Assembly: GCA_903873775.1 (NCBI GenBank)
Contig: CAIQPR010000051.1
Location: forward strand, 1-44,407
Direction: 5' to 3'
Length of the DNA: 44,407 bases
Source of the DNA: an uncultured Actinomycetes bacterium
Lineage (GTDB): Bacteria; Actinomycetota; Acidimicrobiia; Acidimicrobiales; RAAP-2
The position numbers and the translations under genes were made by a program. Every line of letters starts with the position of its first letter. The stretch's first letter is position 1. This document shows positions 24,002-33,000 of this stretch, piece by piece. Under the pieces are notes generated by a model, which saw nothing but the letters and a program-made list of their open reading frames with translations, had not been told where the DNA came from and ran no database searches.

Positions 24002-25297
24002 GTGTCAGTTGAGATTGATGGCAAGCAGGTACTCATCCGAGATCACGTCGTGACTGACGTCAACGTCGTGGCCGAATTTGCGGTCGCCGAAGATGCCGGC
24101 AAGACCCCGTCCGAGTTTTTGAATCAATTGCTGCACCTCGGCGCGCAAGTCGTGGCCCTGGGCTCGAGCACGGCCAACGCCGACAAGATCGAGTCATCGA
24201 TCGGCAGCGCCCGAACCGCGATTCAGGAGGCGACCAAGGGGCTTGAGGATTCCATCGCAAAGCAAGTCGCCGGCTTCGTGGCGGACGACGGGAAGTTGGT
24301 CACCGGGATCAACTCGATCATGGACGACTTCCGCGGACAACTGGAGAGCTTGACGGCAGATGAGGACTCGCCTATTCGCGCGGCGGTGATCAAGTCACTC
24401 ACTGAGGCGCGTCAAAAAATCGAGGCGGACATCACCAAGCAGGCCGAGCAGCAACGTCGGGAAATGGCGACGATGCTTGATCCGAAAGATCCGACCTCAC
24501 CTTTGCGGTCCCTCTCCGACAAACTCGATCGGCTTAACGACGCCGTTGAGAAAGTGCGTGAGAGCCAAACCAAGGAGATTGCGGTCGCCGAGGCGCTGGA
24601 GACCGGAGTCTTCGGAGGCCTGGATTACGAAGACGCGGCGGTTCAAATGCTGCAGCGGGTCGCCGCGGCCGCGGGGGATGACTGCGAAGCCACGGGAGCG
24701 GTACCCGGACGCCTTCCGCGGAACAAGAAGGGCGACGCCATTGTCGATGTCAAGGTTGGTTCTTCGGTTCACTCACGAATGGTGATGGAGGCCAAGAACA
24801 AGAAACTCACCAAGGCCAACTGGGAAGATGAGCGCGACGGAAGCAAGGAGAACCGCGGCGCCGTAGGTTTCATTGGTCTCTGCAAGCACATTGAGGACAT
24901 GCCCACGGGCGGCCGGATCATGTTGCTGGACTCAACATCGATCGTGCTGGCCTTCGATCCCGAATTCGATGATCTGCAGATTCTCTTCCTCGTCTACCAC
25001 GTGGTGCGCCTGAATTGCCTCAGCGGCGCTGGACAGATTGACGAGCTCAACATCGCGGAGATCAACCGGAACCTTGAGGAAGCTACCCGCGCGCTGGGCA
25101 GTTTCGATTCGATCAAGAAGAACGCGACCAGCATTCGTAACGCCGCCGACAAGATTACGCGTGAAGCTGACGACATGGCTGAATCGATTCGTCGAAACCT
25201 TGACGCGGCTCGTTCCGCGATACTTAGCGGTCTCGAGGTCGAGCCGATCGGGCCACCAACAGTTCTTGAACTGTCTGATCCCAATTCAGACGGGTAG
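24002..25297 (+). CDS. Coiled-coil protein with a PD-(D/E)XK-like nuclease core
   Basis: The 431-residue product has a long helical, coiled-coil region (about 55-200) and a compact core (about 205-340) with a restriction-endonuclease-like signature: Glu210 in GLDYEDA, Asp245 in KGDAIVDV and Glu263-x-Lys265 in VMEAKNKK. A second coiled coil follows (355-405). The core recalls DUF2130/RmuC-like domains in spacing, but I cannot assign a family. It is probably a DNA-cleaving or DNA-binding protein and a defence candidate by location. GTG 24002 has AAAGGA 7 nt upstream. Its 3' end overlaps the convergent ADP-ribosylglycohydrolase gene by 12 bp. Confidence 0.6.
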   Translation: MSVEIDGKQVLIRDHVVTDVNVVAEFAVAEDAGKTPSEFLNQLLHLGAQVVALGSSTANADKIESSIGSARTAIQEATKGLEDSIAKQVAGFVADDGKLVTGINSIMDDFRGQLESLTADEDSPIRAAVIKSLTEARQKIEADITKQAEQQRREMATMLDPKDPTSPLRSLSDKLDRLNDAVEKVRESQTKEIAVAEALETGVFGGLDYEDAAVQMLQRVAAAAGDDCEATGAVPGRLPRNKKGDAIVDVKVGSSVHSRMVMEAKNKKLTKANWEDERDGSKENRGAVGFIGLCKHIEDMPTGGRIMLLDSTSIVLAFDPEFDDLQILFLVYHVVRLNCLSGAGQIDELNIAEINRNLEEATRALGSFDSIKKNATSIRNAADKITREADDMAESIRRNLDAARSAILSGLEVEPIGPPTVLELSDPNSDG

Positions 25298-26362
25298 TAC
25301 GTAGCGGTCGAAGAAGTACTGCTCGGTCTCGCGATCCCCTCCGTTGACAATTGGATACTTCAAAGTCCAGGTGACGCAGTCGTCGGCGACGGAAGCGACG
25401 ATCTCGCGACCGTCAAGCTTCTCGAGCCATCGAGTGGGGATACGCTCCTCACCGTAGAGAGCACCCAGCAGATTGCCGCAGATCGATCCGGTGGAGTCCG
25501 TGTCGCCCGAGTGGTTCACTGCGGCGAGGACTCCGGTGGTGTAATCGGGAGCACCCACGGCGCACGCCACGGCGATGGCGAGCGCTTCGTCGCCGACCCA
25601 ACCGCCACCAAGATGATTCTCGATCACCTCGGGTTCTGGCACTCCGGCTTCGCCCAGGCTCAGCGCCCTTCCAACGACTTCGCGCATTCGATCCGTTGTG
25701 AGGGGTGCCGCTTTCTTGTAGCTTTCGCGAAGCGAGTAACCCTGCATCACACCACTGATGAGCGCGGCGAACAGACCCGCCGAGTGGATCCCATCGGGAT
25801 GGCCGTGCGTCACGGCCGCAGCGTCGCACCCCGACCGGTAGGCCATCTCTTGATCAGTGGCCATTGGGCCGACGAAGCCGGCGGGGGCCGCTCGCATGAC
25901 TCCGCCGCAGCCCTTGGAGTGGTTGGGTGCTCGTCCGGTGGGGCTGAGATCTCCGCTCTGCAGAGCGCTCAGGCACGTTGCTCCCGGGGCTTCTTGACGA
26001 TGCAACTTTGGCTCTTGGACGAGCCAACCGCCGGGTCGTTCCTCGCCTCGGCCAATCGTTAACCACTCGTAGCCCTGCGTCACGAGCCAGTGCAGATAGG
26101 AGAGGTGAAGAATCGACGGTGGGTGGATGATGCCGCGAGAGAGATAACGAAACTGCGCGTGGATCAGACCCTCGCAGGTGAAGAGTGTCATCTGGGTGTC
26201 GTCGGTGAAGCGCCCCGGTGGGAAAACGTCCGTCACTCCCGCGGGACCGAGCGCCTCCTGAATCTGGTCCCAGGTAGCGAACTCGTAGGGGGCACCGAGG
26301 GCGTCGCCAACCGCACCGCCGAGTAGGCAACCCCTGATCCGTTCAGGAAGTTCAAGGGTCAT
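25286..26362 (-). CDS. ADP-ribosylglycohydrolase (DraG/ARH family)
   Basis: The 358-residue enzyme should remove ADP-ribose from proteins, nucleic acids or small molecules. It has the start motif LLGGAVGDALGAPYE, the metal-binding FTDDTQMT, the middle HGHPDGIHSAGL and the C-terminal NHSGDTDSTGSICG, all typical of the family and consistent with binuclear magnesium binding. ATG 26362 is chosen because the family starts a few residues before the GDALG motif; the open frame upstream is unsupported. No nearby ADP-ribosyltransferase is seen. In phage-defence islands such enzymes sometimes act as antitoxins, but here it stands alone. Confidence 0.9.
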   Translation of the reverse strand: MTLELPERIRGCLLGGAVGDALGAPYEFATWDQIQEALGPAGVTDVFPPGRFTDDTQMTLFTCEGLIHAQFRYLSRGIIHPPSILHLSYLHWLVTQGYEWLTIGRGEERPGGWLVQEPKLHRQEAPGATCLSALQSGDLSPTGRAPNHSKGCGGVMRAAPAGFVGPMATDQEMAYRSGCDAAAVTHGHPDGIHSAGLFAALISGVMQGYSLRESYKKAAPLTTDRMREVVGRALSLGEAGVPEPEVIENHLGGGWVGDEALAIAVACAVGAPDYTTGVLAAVNHSGDTDSTGSICGNLLGALYGEERIPTRWLEKLDGREIVASVADDCVTWTLKYPIVNGGDRETEQYFFDRYVLPV

Positions 26363-26535
26363 GAGCCCACGGTACTGATGAGGTGTGACTCTCGCCTGAG
26401 TGATGAGGAAAGGTGCGACAATCCGGGGCCTCGGGCTTGCTGAGGACACCTTCCCTGCGGGAGCGAAACTTCGGTGACAGAGCGCACCGTGGCTCAAGGG
26501 GCACCTTTTTGAACGCAAACCAGAAGAGAGAGGAC

Positions 26536-26715
26536 TTAAGCGTTTGGGCCTCTCGGGTGGAAGTCATCGTCCAGCCAACGAACGAAGAAGCGTGATCGAT
26601 CCACATAGGTACGGATGGAACTCTCCTTCAAGTTCGCCGATCGCAGTTCTTGTTCGAACTCGCCGAGCAGATCGTGGAGTTCCTGAACCGTCCAAGGACC
26701 CTGAGACTTTGGCAT
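26536..26715 (-). CDS. 59-residue SAM-like core-binding protein (integrase N-domain type)
   Basis: This short gene encodes a product with the sequence features LHDLLGEFEQELRSANL, SSIRTYVDRSRFFVRWL and the tail HPRGPNA. It resembles the SAM-like core-binding domain of tyrosine recombinases without any catalytic domain. ATG 26715 has GAAGGAG 8 nt upstream, and the stop TAA is at 26536, so it is a complete small gene. Small proteins of this pattern occur in actinobacterial genomes; their role is unknown. It is on the strand of the ADP-ribosylglycohydrolase but separated from it by about 170 bp. Confidence 0.68.
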   Translation of the reverse strand: MPKSQGPWTVQELHDLLGEFEQELRSANLKESSIRTYVDRSRFFVRWLDDDFHPRGPNA

Positions 26716-26871
26716 GTGACACTCTCCTTCGAGAATTACGTTGCTGGACTGATGAAGTGCGGCTCGTTCTGGAGCCTGCGACGGAACCGGTTCGGCGCGC
26801 GGAGTGTGGATGTGTGTAATTTGCGTGAAGCGCTTGAGTAGTGAACTCAGGAATATTGAGAGGCGGCCCGT

Positions 26872-27480
26872 GTGCTGAACCTAGTGGATCCCCAGGGAAC
26901 GATTGTGCAGGGTGTGGCCCCGTTCACTTTCTTTGGAAATCGCGGAGTCGTTCACAAGGGGGATCGGATCGTCAAGGAATATCAAAACCTTGAGTGGATT
27001 TACTGTTCGACAAAGGGTTTGTCCACGCCCAAGGAGTTCATGCGAGAGGGGCTCTACACGGAGCTCTTCTTCTTGGACGAGGCCACAGCACTGGCAGCTG
27101 GTCACCGACCCTGCGGACGTTGCCAGTCGCATCGACTTACAGAGTTCGTGTCGGCTTGGCAAGGAGTAATTGATCCCGACGCGACGCTTGCAGAGATCGA
27201 CACTTTGCTGCACAGCGTGCGAATTGACACCAGCGGGTCAAAATCGATTTATAGAGAAGATTCGTCGTCACTGCCTGACGGCGTGATGATCAAGGAACCC
27301 AATCACGGTCAGCCGCTGCTACTCACGAACGGTCACGTCTACCCGTGGACGCCGCAAGGCTACGGCGTGCGAATGCCTCGACCGTCCGGTGCGGTTGAGG
27401 TTCTGACGCCGGGACCAGTCGTCAAGATGATCCACGCTGGATTTGAAGTAGGAACCCTCAATCCGCTGTTGAGTTGGTAG
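26872..27480 (+). CDS. Ada-like zinc-binding protein of unknown function
   Basis: The 202-residue protein has an N-terminal domain similar to the metal-binding domain of the Ada DNA-repair protein: WIYCSTKG (Cys45), then TELFFLDEATALAAGHRPCGRC (Cys81, Cys84). In Ada four Cys hold zinc and one takes methyl groups from phosphotriesters; here three Cys are evident and His28 may be the fourth ligand. A second part (SLPDGVMI, NGHVYPWTPQGYGV) is conserved in similar hypothetical proteins. No AraC-type HTH or methyltransferase domain is present, so a repair role is unproven. GTG 26872 is preceded by GAGAGG. Confidence 0.7.
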   Translation: MLNLVDPQGTIVQGVAPFTFFGNRGVVHKGDRIVKEYQNLEWIYCSTKGLSTPKEFMREGLYTELFFLDEATALAAGHRPCGRCQSHRLTEFVSAWQGVIDPDATLAEIDTLLHSVRIDTSGSKSIYREDSSSLPDGVMIKEPNHGQPLLLTNGHVYPWTPQGYGVRMPRPSGAVEVLTPGPVVKMIHAGFEVGTLNPLLSW

Positions 27481-27804
27481 CGAGGGCCTGCCCTTACTTT
27501 CGGCGGACAAAGGTTGTGCGCCTGCATACGTTGGCCTGCACTTCCAGCAATCCCGCAACAACCCCTACCTAACGACCCCACCTTCTGAGATAGTGGTTGG
27601 CGGGCGGTGGCGGGTTGCCGCCCAGGGTGGCACCAACGTGATCCACCTCGCGTCCGGTTTCCCACCTTCTAAGTCGATCGTTACCGCCGCATGGCCTTTC
27701 GAGGCCGCGTAAGCAAAAATTGAGCGCAGAGCGTCATCCTTGCGTAGTCTCGCGGTGTCGCCGAGGCACGAGTCCGGAGACGGCAGAGAGGATCTGGCCG
27801 ATTC
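27481..27804. other. Intergenic leader before the GmrSD-like gene
   Basis: No gene is supported in this 324-bp gap. The phrase CCCACCTTCT(G/A)A occurs near 27580 and 27661. A leftward frame through this stretch lacks a start signal. The gap probably holds the promoter of the downstream nuclease gene. Confidence 0.35.
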
Positions 27805-29970
27805 ATGGACACCCAAGTGCGTACGCCACAGCTCGTTTTCATGCAGCCGCAGAGATTCATCGTTCCACTTTTCCAACGACCGTATGTCTGGAACGAGGAG
27901 AACCAGTGGGACCCGCTGTGGCAAGACGTAGTTCGCGTGGCGGAGAGGCTTCTGGCCGCACCCGCTTCGAGGCCTCAGCCACACTTTCTGGGAGCAGTTG
28001 TTCTTCAACAGATGACGAACTCGGTCGGAAGTCTCCAGACAAGGACGATCATCGATGGGCAGCAGCGCTTAACTACTCTGGAACTCCTGCTGAACGGTCT
28101 TTACGGCGAGCTTCTCGCTGTTGGGGCAGAGCAGGCTGCCATGCGCATCGAGGCACTTGTGGCAAATCCAAGGGCATTCTGCGAATTGGACGAGGATCGA
28201 TTCAAAGTGTGGCCAACAAATCGGGACCGTGCAGCTTTCAATGATGTCATGGCCGCCGTGGCTCCCATCAACTATCAAACGCTGAAGTACGCCGGCTCGC
28301 GGCTCGCAGGCGCTCATCGATACTTTTCTGAGCAGGCAAGAGTCTGGCTCAATCTTGAGGGTGCCGATCAGGTATTGATAAGAGCCGAAAAATTGGAGTA
28401 CACAGTTCGTGAGCTTCTGCAACTTGTGGTCATTGACCTTGATGCCGATGAAAATGCTCAGGAGATCTTTGAAACACTCAATGCTCGCGGTGCGCAATTG
28501 ACGCCGGCCGATCTGATCAAGAACTTTGTCTTCCAGAAGATCACGGAGCAGGGGGGAGATGTTGAAGCCGCCTACGAGAAGCATTGGAAGGAATTCGAAA
28601 CTGGTTTTTGGGAGGCAGAAGTAAGTTTTGGCCGTCTTAGGTATTCGCGTTCTTCGATCTTTTTGAACCATCTACTCATCGCGCGCACAGGTAAAGAGGT
28701 CGTTGCACGCGAGGTGTTTTCGCGCTTCAAATCTTTCGCGGAGTTTGAATCTGAAGTTCCAATGTCGAGCCTTCTTGAAGAGCTTGAGCGATCAAGTCGT
28801 GTATACAAGCGCTTCATAGACGGCGCTACAGCGTTGAATCCGATCGATCGTGTTCAACTCTTCGCGTACCGAACGAGCACGCTAGAGAGCGAGGTATTCA
28901 AGCCCGTAGTTCTTTGGTTGTTCGATCCTGAACAATCTGTAATTCCCGAGAACCAGTCCACGAAGGCACTCGAGGTAATTGAAAGTTGGCTAGTTCGACG
29001 GATGTTGGTTCGTGCAACCTCCAAGGCGTACAACCAGGTTGCTTCAGAGTTGATTGCGATGCTTCGGGTTAGCGAGAGAAGCATGTCGGGTGATTTGGCG
29101 GAGGAATTTTTCGCCAAGCAGAACACATCAAGTCGATACTGGCCAGATGACACTGAGGTCATTAGTGAGATTGTTGGACTCCTTGCCTACAAGCGGCTTC
29201 GACGCGCCAGGCTGAGGATGGTCTTGGAAGCAATTGAGGACTTTCTCCGGGGATGGAAAGGAGATGCCGAAGGCCTCGGGGGCGAACGGGTGCCTCGATC
29301 AAAGTATCAAATCGAACACATCATGCCTCGGAGTTGGGTTGAAAATTGGCCAGTTGGAGGTGCGTCGCCAGACGATCGCGACCGACTTATACATACCTTT
29401 GGCAACCTCACTCTCTTGACATCGAAGCTCAATGCGAAGGTCTCCAATTCGGCGTGGACTAAGAAGAAGTCTGCCCTAGATGAGCACAATGTCTTAAAGA
29501 TGAATTCACGCTTGCTTGCGTCTGCGGGAGACACCTGGACAGATCAGAGCATCCGTGAAAGAACCGTTGAGATGGCGCGAGTCATTGTCGAAATTTGGAA
29601 GGTCCCTGTCGGCCATGTGTCCACCTTCAGTGACTCAACCGAGCGACAGAAGCGTCGCGTTACCATCTCGGATCTCATTGGTGCTGGACTAGTTGAAGTT
29701 GGCGCCACTCTTTACTCTCGGGGAGAGTACGACTTTCGAAGTGCAACAATTCTGTCGGACGGACGAATTGATCTCGATGGTGAGACCTACGACACTCCCT
29801 CTGGAGCTGCAAAGGCTGTAACAGGTCAGAGTCGCAACGGTTGGTGGTTCTGGCTTCTGGACCCTGAGAGCAAGCGTACTCTCACCGACATCTATCACCA
29901 GTACGTCGATCAGACGGATATCGACACCGATGAAGAAGTCCCTGATAATGACGACGAGGATGATCAGTAG
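27805..29970 (+). CDS. GmrSD-type DUF262/HNH restriction protein with RAMA domain
   Basis: The 721-residue protein is a fused type IV-like restriction enzyme that should cut modified foreign DNA. The DUF262 (ParB/GmrS-like) part shows PLFQRPYVW (21-29), the nucleotide-linked motif DGQQRLTT (84-91) and FETLNARGAQLTPADLIKN (222-240). The DUF1524 HNH part (GmrD-like) contains YQIEHIMPRSW (501-511) and FGNLTLLTSKLNAKVSNSAW (532-551). At the C-terminus a RAMA-type domain (about 621-690) shows DLIGAGLVEVG, DGRIDLDGETYDTPSGAAK and NGWWFW, and may read the modification. The tail is acidic. ATG 27805 precedes DUF262 by the usual distance. It converges on the methyltransferase gene with 124 bp between. 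Confidence 0.88.
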   Translation: MDTQVRTPQLVFMQPQRFIVPLFQRPYVWNEENQWDPLWQDVVRVAERLLAAPASRPQPHFLGAVVLQQMTNSVGSLQTRTIIDGQQRLTTLELLLNGLYGELLAVGAEQAAMRIEALVANPRAFCELDEDRFKVWPTNRDRAAFNDVMAAVAPINYQTLKYAGSRLAGAHRYFSEQARVWLNLEGADQVLIRAEKLEYTVRELLQLVVIDLDADENAQEIFETLNARGAQLTPADLIKNFVFQKITEQGGDVEAAYEKHWKEFETGFWEAEVSFGRLRYSRSSIFLNHLLIARTGKEVVAREVFSRFKSFAEFESEVPMSSLLEELERSSRVYKRFIDGATALNPIDRVQLFAYRTSTLESEVFKPVVLWLFDPEQSVIPENQSTKALEVIESWLVRRMLVRATSKAYNQVASELIAMLRVSERSMSGDLAEEFFAKQNTSSRYWPDDTEVISEIVGLLAYKRLRRARLRMVLEAIEDFLRGWKGDAEGLGGERVPRSKYQIEHIMPRSWVENWPVGGASPDDRDRLIHTFGNLTLLTSKLNAKVSNSAWTKKKSALDEHNVLKMNSRLLASAGDTWTDQSIRERTVEMARVIVEIWKVPVGHVSTFSDSTERQKRRVTISDLIGAGLVEVGATLYSRGEYDFRSATILSDGRIDLDGETYDTPSGAAKAVTGQSRNGWWFWLLDPESKRTLTDIYHQYVDQTDIDTDEEVPDNDDEDDQ

Positions 29971-30094
29971 CGGATTAAGTCGATGGCGACGCCCGGATGC
30001 GATCCGCCCGATCCGCAGTTGGTAGTTCACGTTACCTTTGACGTGTTCTAGGTAATGCGTCTGGCAGCCTTGAGGGCCCGCACACCGCCAAGTC

Positions 30095-33000
30095 TTAGTG
30101 GTGGCGGGGGCCATTTCCAGGTGGTGGCGAGAGCGGTGATTGGTACGGCAGACCGCTCTCGACTGCTGCCGCAAGTGCGTCGTATGCCTCGAGCACGAGG
30201 CGTCGAGTCCGCTCTTCACCGTGAACATCAATGTCATGCCGATTCATGATCGGAAATGTGCTGAGGATGTAGTCGACATCGCCTCGCTCATACCCATATA
30301 GGTGAAAGACGGCGGCATCCAGTTCAGCGCGCAATGCAGTTCGGCGGTCCGGAATCCATCGATATGGAGGGCCTTCAATTCCCATTGCGACTGCCCAGGC
30401 GTTCATGTCCCGTGCAGTATGCACCAGTTCGACGACGCGTTTCTCCATCCACGTCTTCAACGTTTCGTCAGACGACCAACCACATCGAGTGTCGAAGACT
30501 TCAGGGCTAGGTACTGCCAACTGCTCAACGATGAAAAAGGCCATGTTGGTGCCACCCAACTTCTGACGAACCAGGAAGTCAACCGCAAAGGTCGTCAGGA
30601 GTGTGCCAAGAATCTGAGGGTAGATGTCAGCGAAAAGCAAGGGCAAACTGTCGCCAGCCGCTGTTTTGGGGAACATGCCGGAGATCATCGTTCGCTCGTC
30701 TGTCGCGCGGGAAATTTTCCGAAATCCGAGCAGCCAGTCACCTTGCCACCGTGTGGAGAGTTTGTCTGCAATCTCGGCTTGGTCAATCCAATATCGAGGT
30801 AGTGACACAAGACGGGGATTGTCATGTTCGTCGAGAGTCAATTCGCTACTCGAACTTCCAGCACGGTATGTCGCCCATCGATGGTCAAAATGGTGAATCA
30901 TCTTCCCTTCGTACAAGGGAAGCATCGCTCGGTCGCCTCGTCGGTAGACATTTCCTTCTAGAGCCCAACCTTCGAGTTCCAGGGACTCTTGCGAGTGGAA
31001 TAGTCCCGAGTCGTTGGCCATGTCGAACATTCTCATGAAGCCGATTCCCCAGGGGTTTCGCGATTCCTCACCGAGACGGACAAGAACAGGGTGTCGGCGG
31101 TATGCCGCCAGCGTGAGCTCCGCATCGCGACGCGTTCGAAAAACGGGACAGGTACCGGTATTGGGATTAACGAGCATCAACTCCTCGGGCGGGAGTTCGA
31201 ATCGCTTGGACGAGACTTCCGAGGGATCGTGCACGAAGAACGAGAAGGATGCTCGACCGACGGGAGCTTCAGTACCACTAAGTGTGAGCAAGACAAACTT
31301 GAATCGGCTGTCGACACCTTCGAACAGCGGTTGACGATTCTCGAAGTCGTAGAGAGATACGAGCGACTCGCTCTCGACCACGTCACGGAAGAAGTACTGC
31401 GTCGTAGCGTCGGTGGCGATGCCCGTGGGCACGATGATGCCAAGGCGGCCCCTCGGGGCAAGCACGTTGCGGAAGTGCTCAGCGAACACCGCATAAGTGT
31501 TGATGTCGCCTCGACCACAAAGGGGGTAGCGCCCGCTGTGGCGAATGAGGTGGCTTTCGCCTTCGGCTTGGCGCTTGGCCACGAGGTACTCGGTGAAGAG
31601 TTCGGGTCGAGTCTTCTCCAAAGCCTTGATGAGGCGCTTGCGAGCGGCAGCCGTCGGTGCCTCTGCGACTTCGGGGTCCCGAGCGGCGAAGAACTCCTGT
31701 TCTTGGAGCTTGATTCGCTCCCAAGGGGGATTGCCGATGACACAAGTGAAGCCACCCATCCCTCCAGGCTCCGAACCGTCTTCGCTGAAAGTGAAGATCT
31801 GGGGGAACTCCAGGTGCCAGTGGAACAGACGGAAGGACGCGGCGATCTCCTCGACTGCGGTGCGTGACCGGTCCGCGGCCGTGGTCTCAGTTGGACCATG
31901 GGCTTGCCACTGATGCAGGACGTCTTCGGTGATCTCAGGTTGGCCCGGAACCTTGGGGATGAGGAACGCCGCGCACCAGGCGTCAGCCAAGAATCGCGCG
32001 TGGCGAAGTCCAGGAGATGCATCAAGCTGCCGCTGCCGTTGGGCGGCGAGGTGCACATCGGCGAGCGAGAGCCCAGGAAGCTCGTCGATCTCCGAAGCTT
32101 CTCGAGCGATGCCGGAGGTGTCGACTCGTAGGCCGGCGAGAGCGAAGAACCCACCTTGACCAGCGCGCTCCCTTTGGTTGCGACGTTTGAGATCGGTTAC
32201 GAGACGGCGGTCGTCACCCTCGATGGGCGTGAACGCGTCATCGGGTATGCCTTCGGCGAGCAGTGACGGTGTCGCACCGAGAAGTGAGTTGCCCACTTTG
32301 ATGTGGCCATCGAGGTGACTGAGAGGTCGTCCGGGCTGGAGGGCCTCCAACCAGAGGCTCATCTTCGCCAGTTCTGCGGCCATGGGGCTGACGTCGACGC
32401 CGTAGATGCAGTGGGCAACGACGTCGTGCATCGCTACTTGACTGTCGATCACGCTGGGTTCGTCACCGTCAGCCCGCACGGCTGCGAGGCGACCGGCAAT
32501 ACGTCGGGCGGCAGCCACCAAGAAGTGGCCTGAGCCACAGGCCGGATCGCACACCGTGATCGCAAGAAGCGCCGCCTCGGGATCGGGTTCGGACTCAGCC
32601 TGATCGAGGAGGGGGTCGAGCGTGGAGTCGAGAAGGCAGTCGGTGAGCGACGAAGGCGTGTAGTACGCACCGGACGTGCGGCGCTCATTGCCAGCCAGAT
32701 TCGAAAGTGAGAATGTCCTCGTGGCGGAATCCCAACGAGGGACAAACTCCAGCAACCCCTCGTAGATACCACCGAGCTCTTCGGCGCCAAGGTTGGCGTA
32801 GTCGATGGGTCGTCGCGTGCCACTTCGAGCGTCCGTGGTGTACGAGAGCTGTCGAATTGCCGCGAACAGCGAGCGGTTACTGAGTTCATAGTCCATGACC
32901 ACGTCAGCGGGCCCCGATTCGAAGAGTCCCCCCAGGGCTGGTAGGGCTAGTTGGGGAAGACCTTCTTCGGAGCCCAGGCCATTGAGTACGAGTCGAAGCG

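Noticed and set aside
27565..28008. Leftward frame of 147 codons with FAYAASKGHAAV
   Set aside because: The AYAASKG string recalls short-chain dehydrogenases, but the rest does not fit, half of it is antisense to the GmrSD gene, and there is no ribosome binding site.
29971..30094. Leftward frame with KTWRCAGPQGCQTHYLEHVKG in the gap between converging genes
   Set aside because: It overlaps the methylase C-terminus in another frame and ends within the GmrSD gene; no start site supports it.
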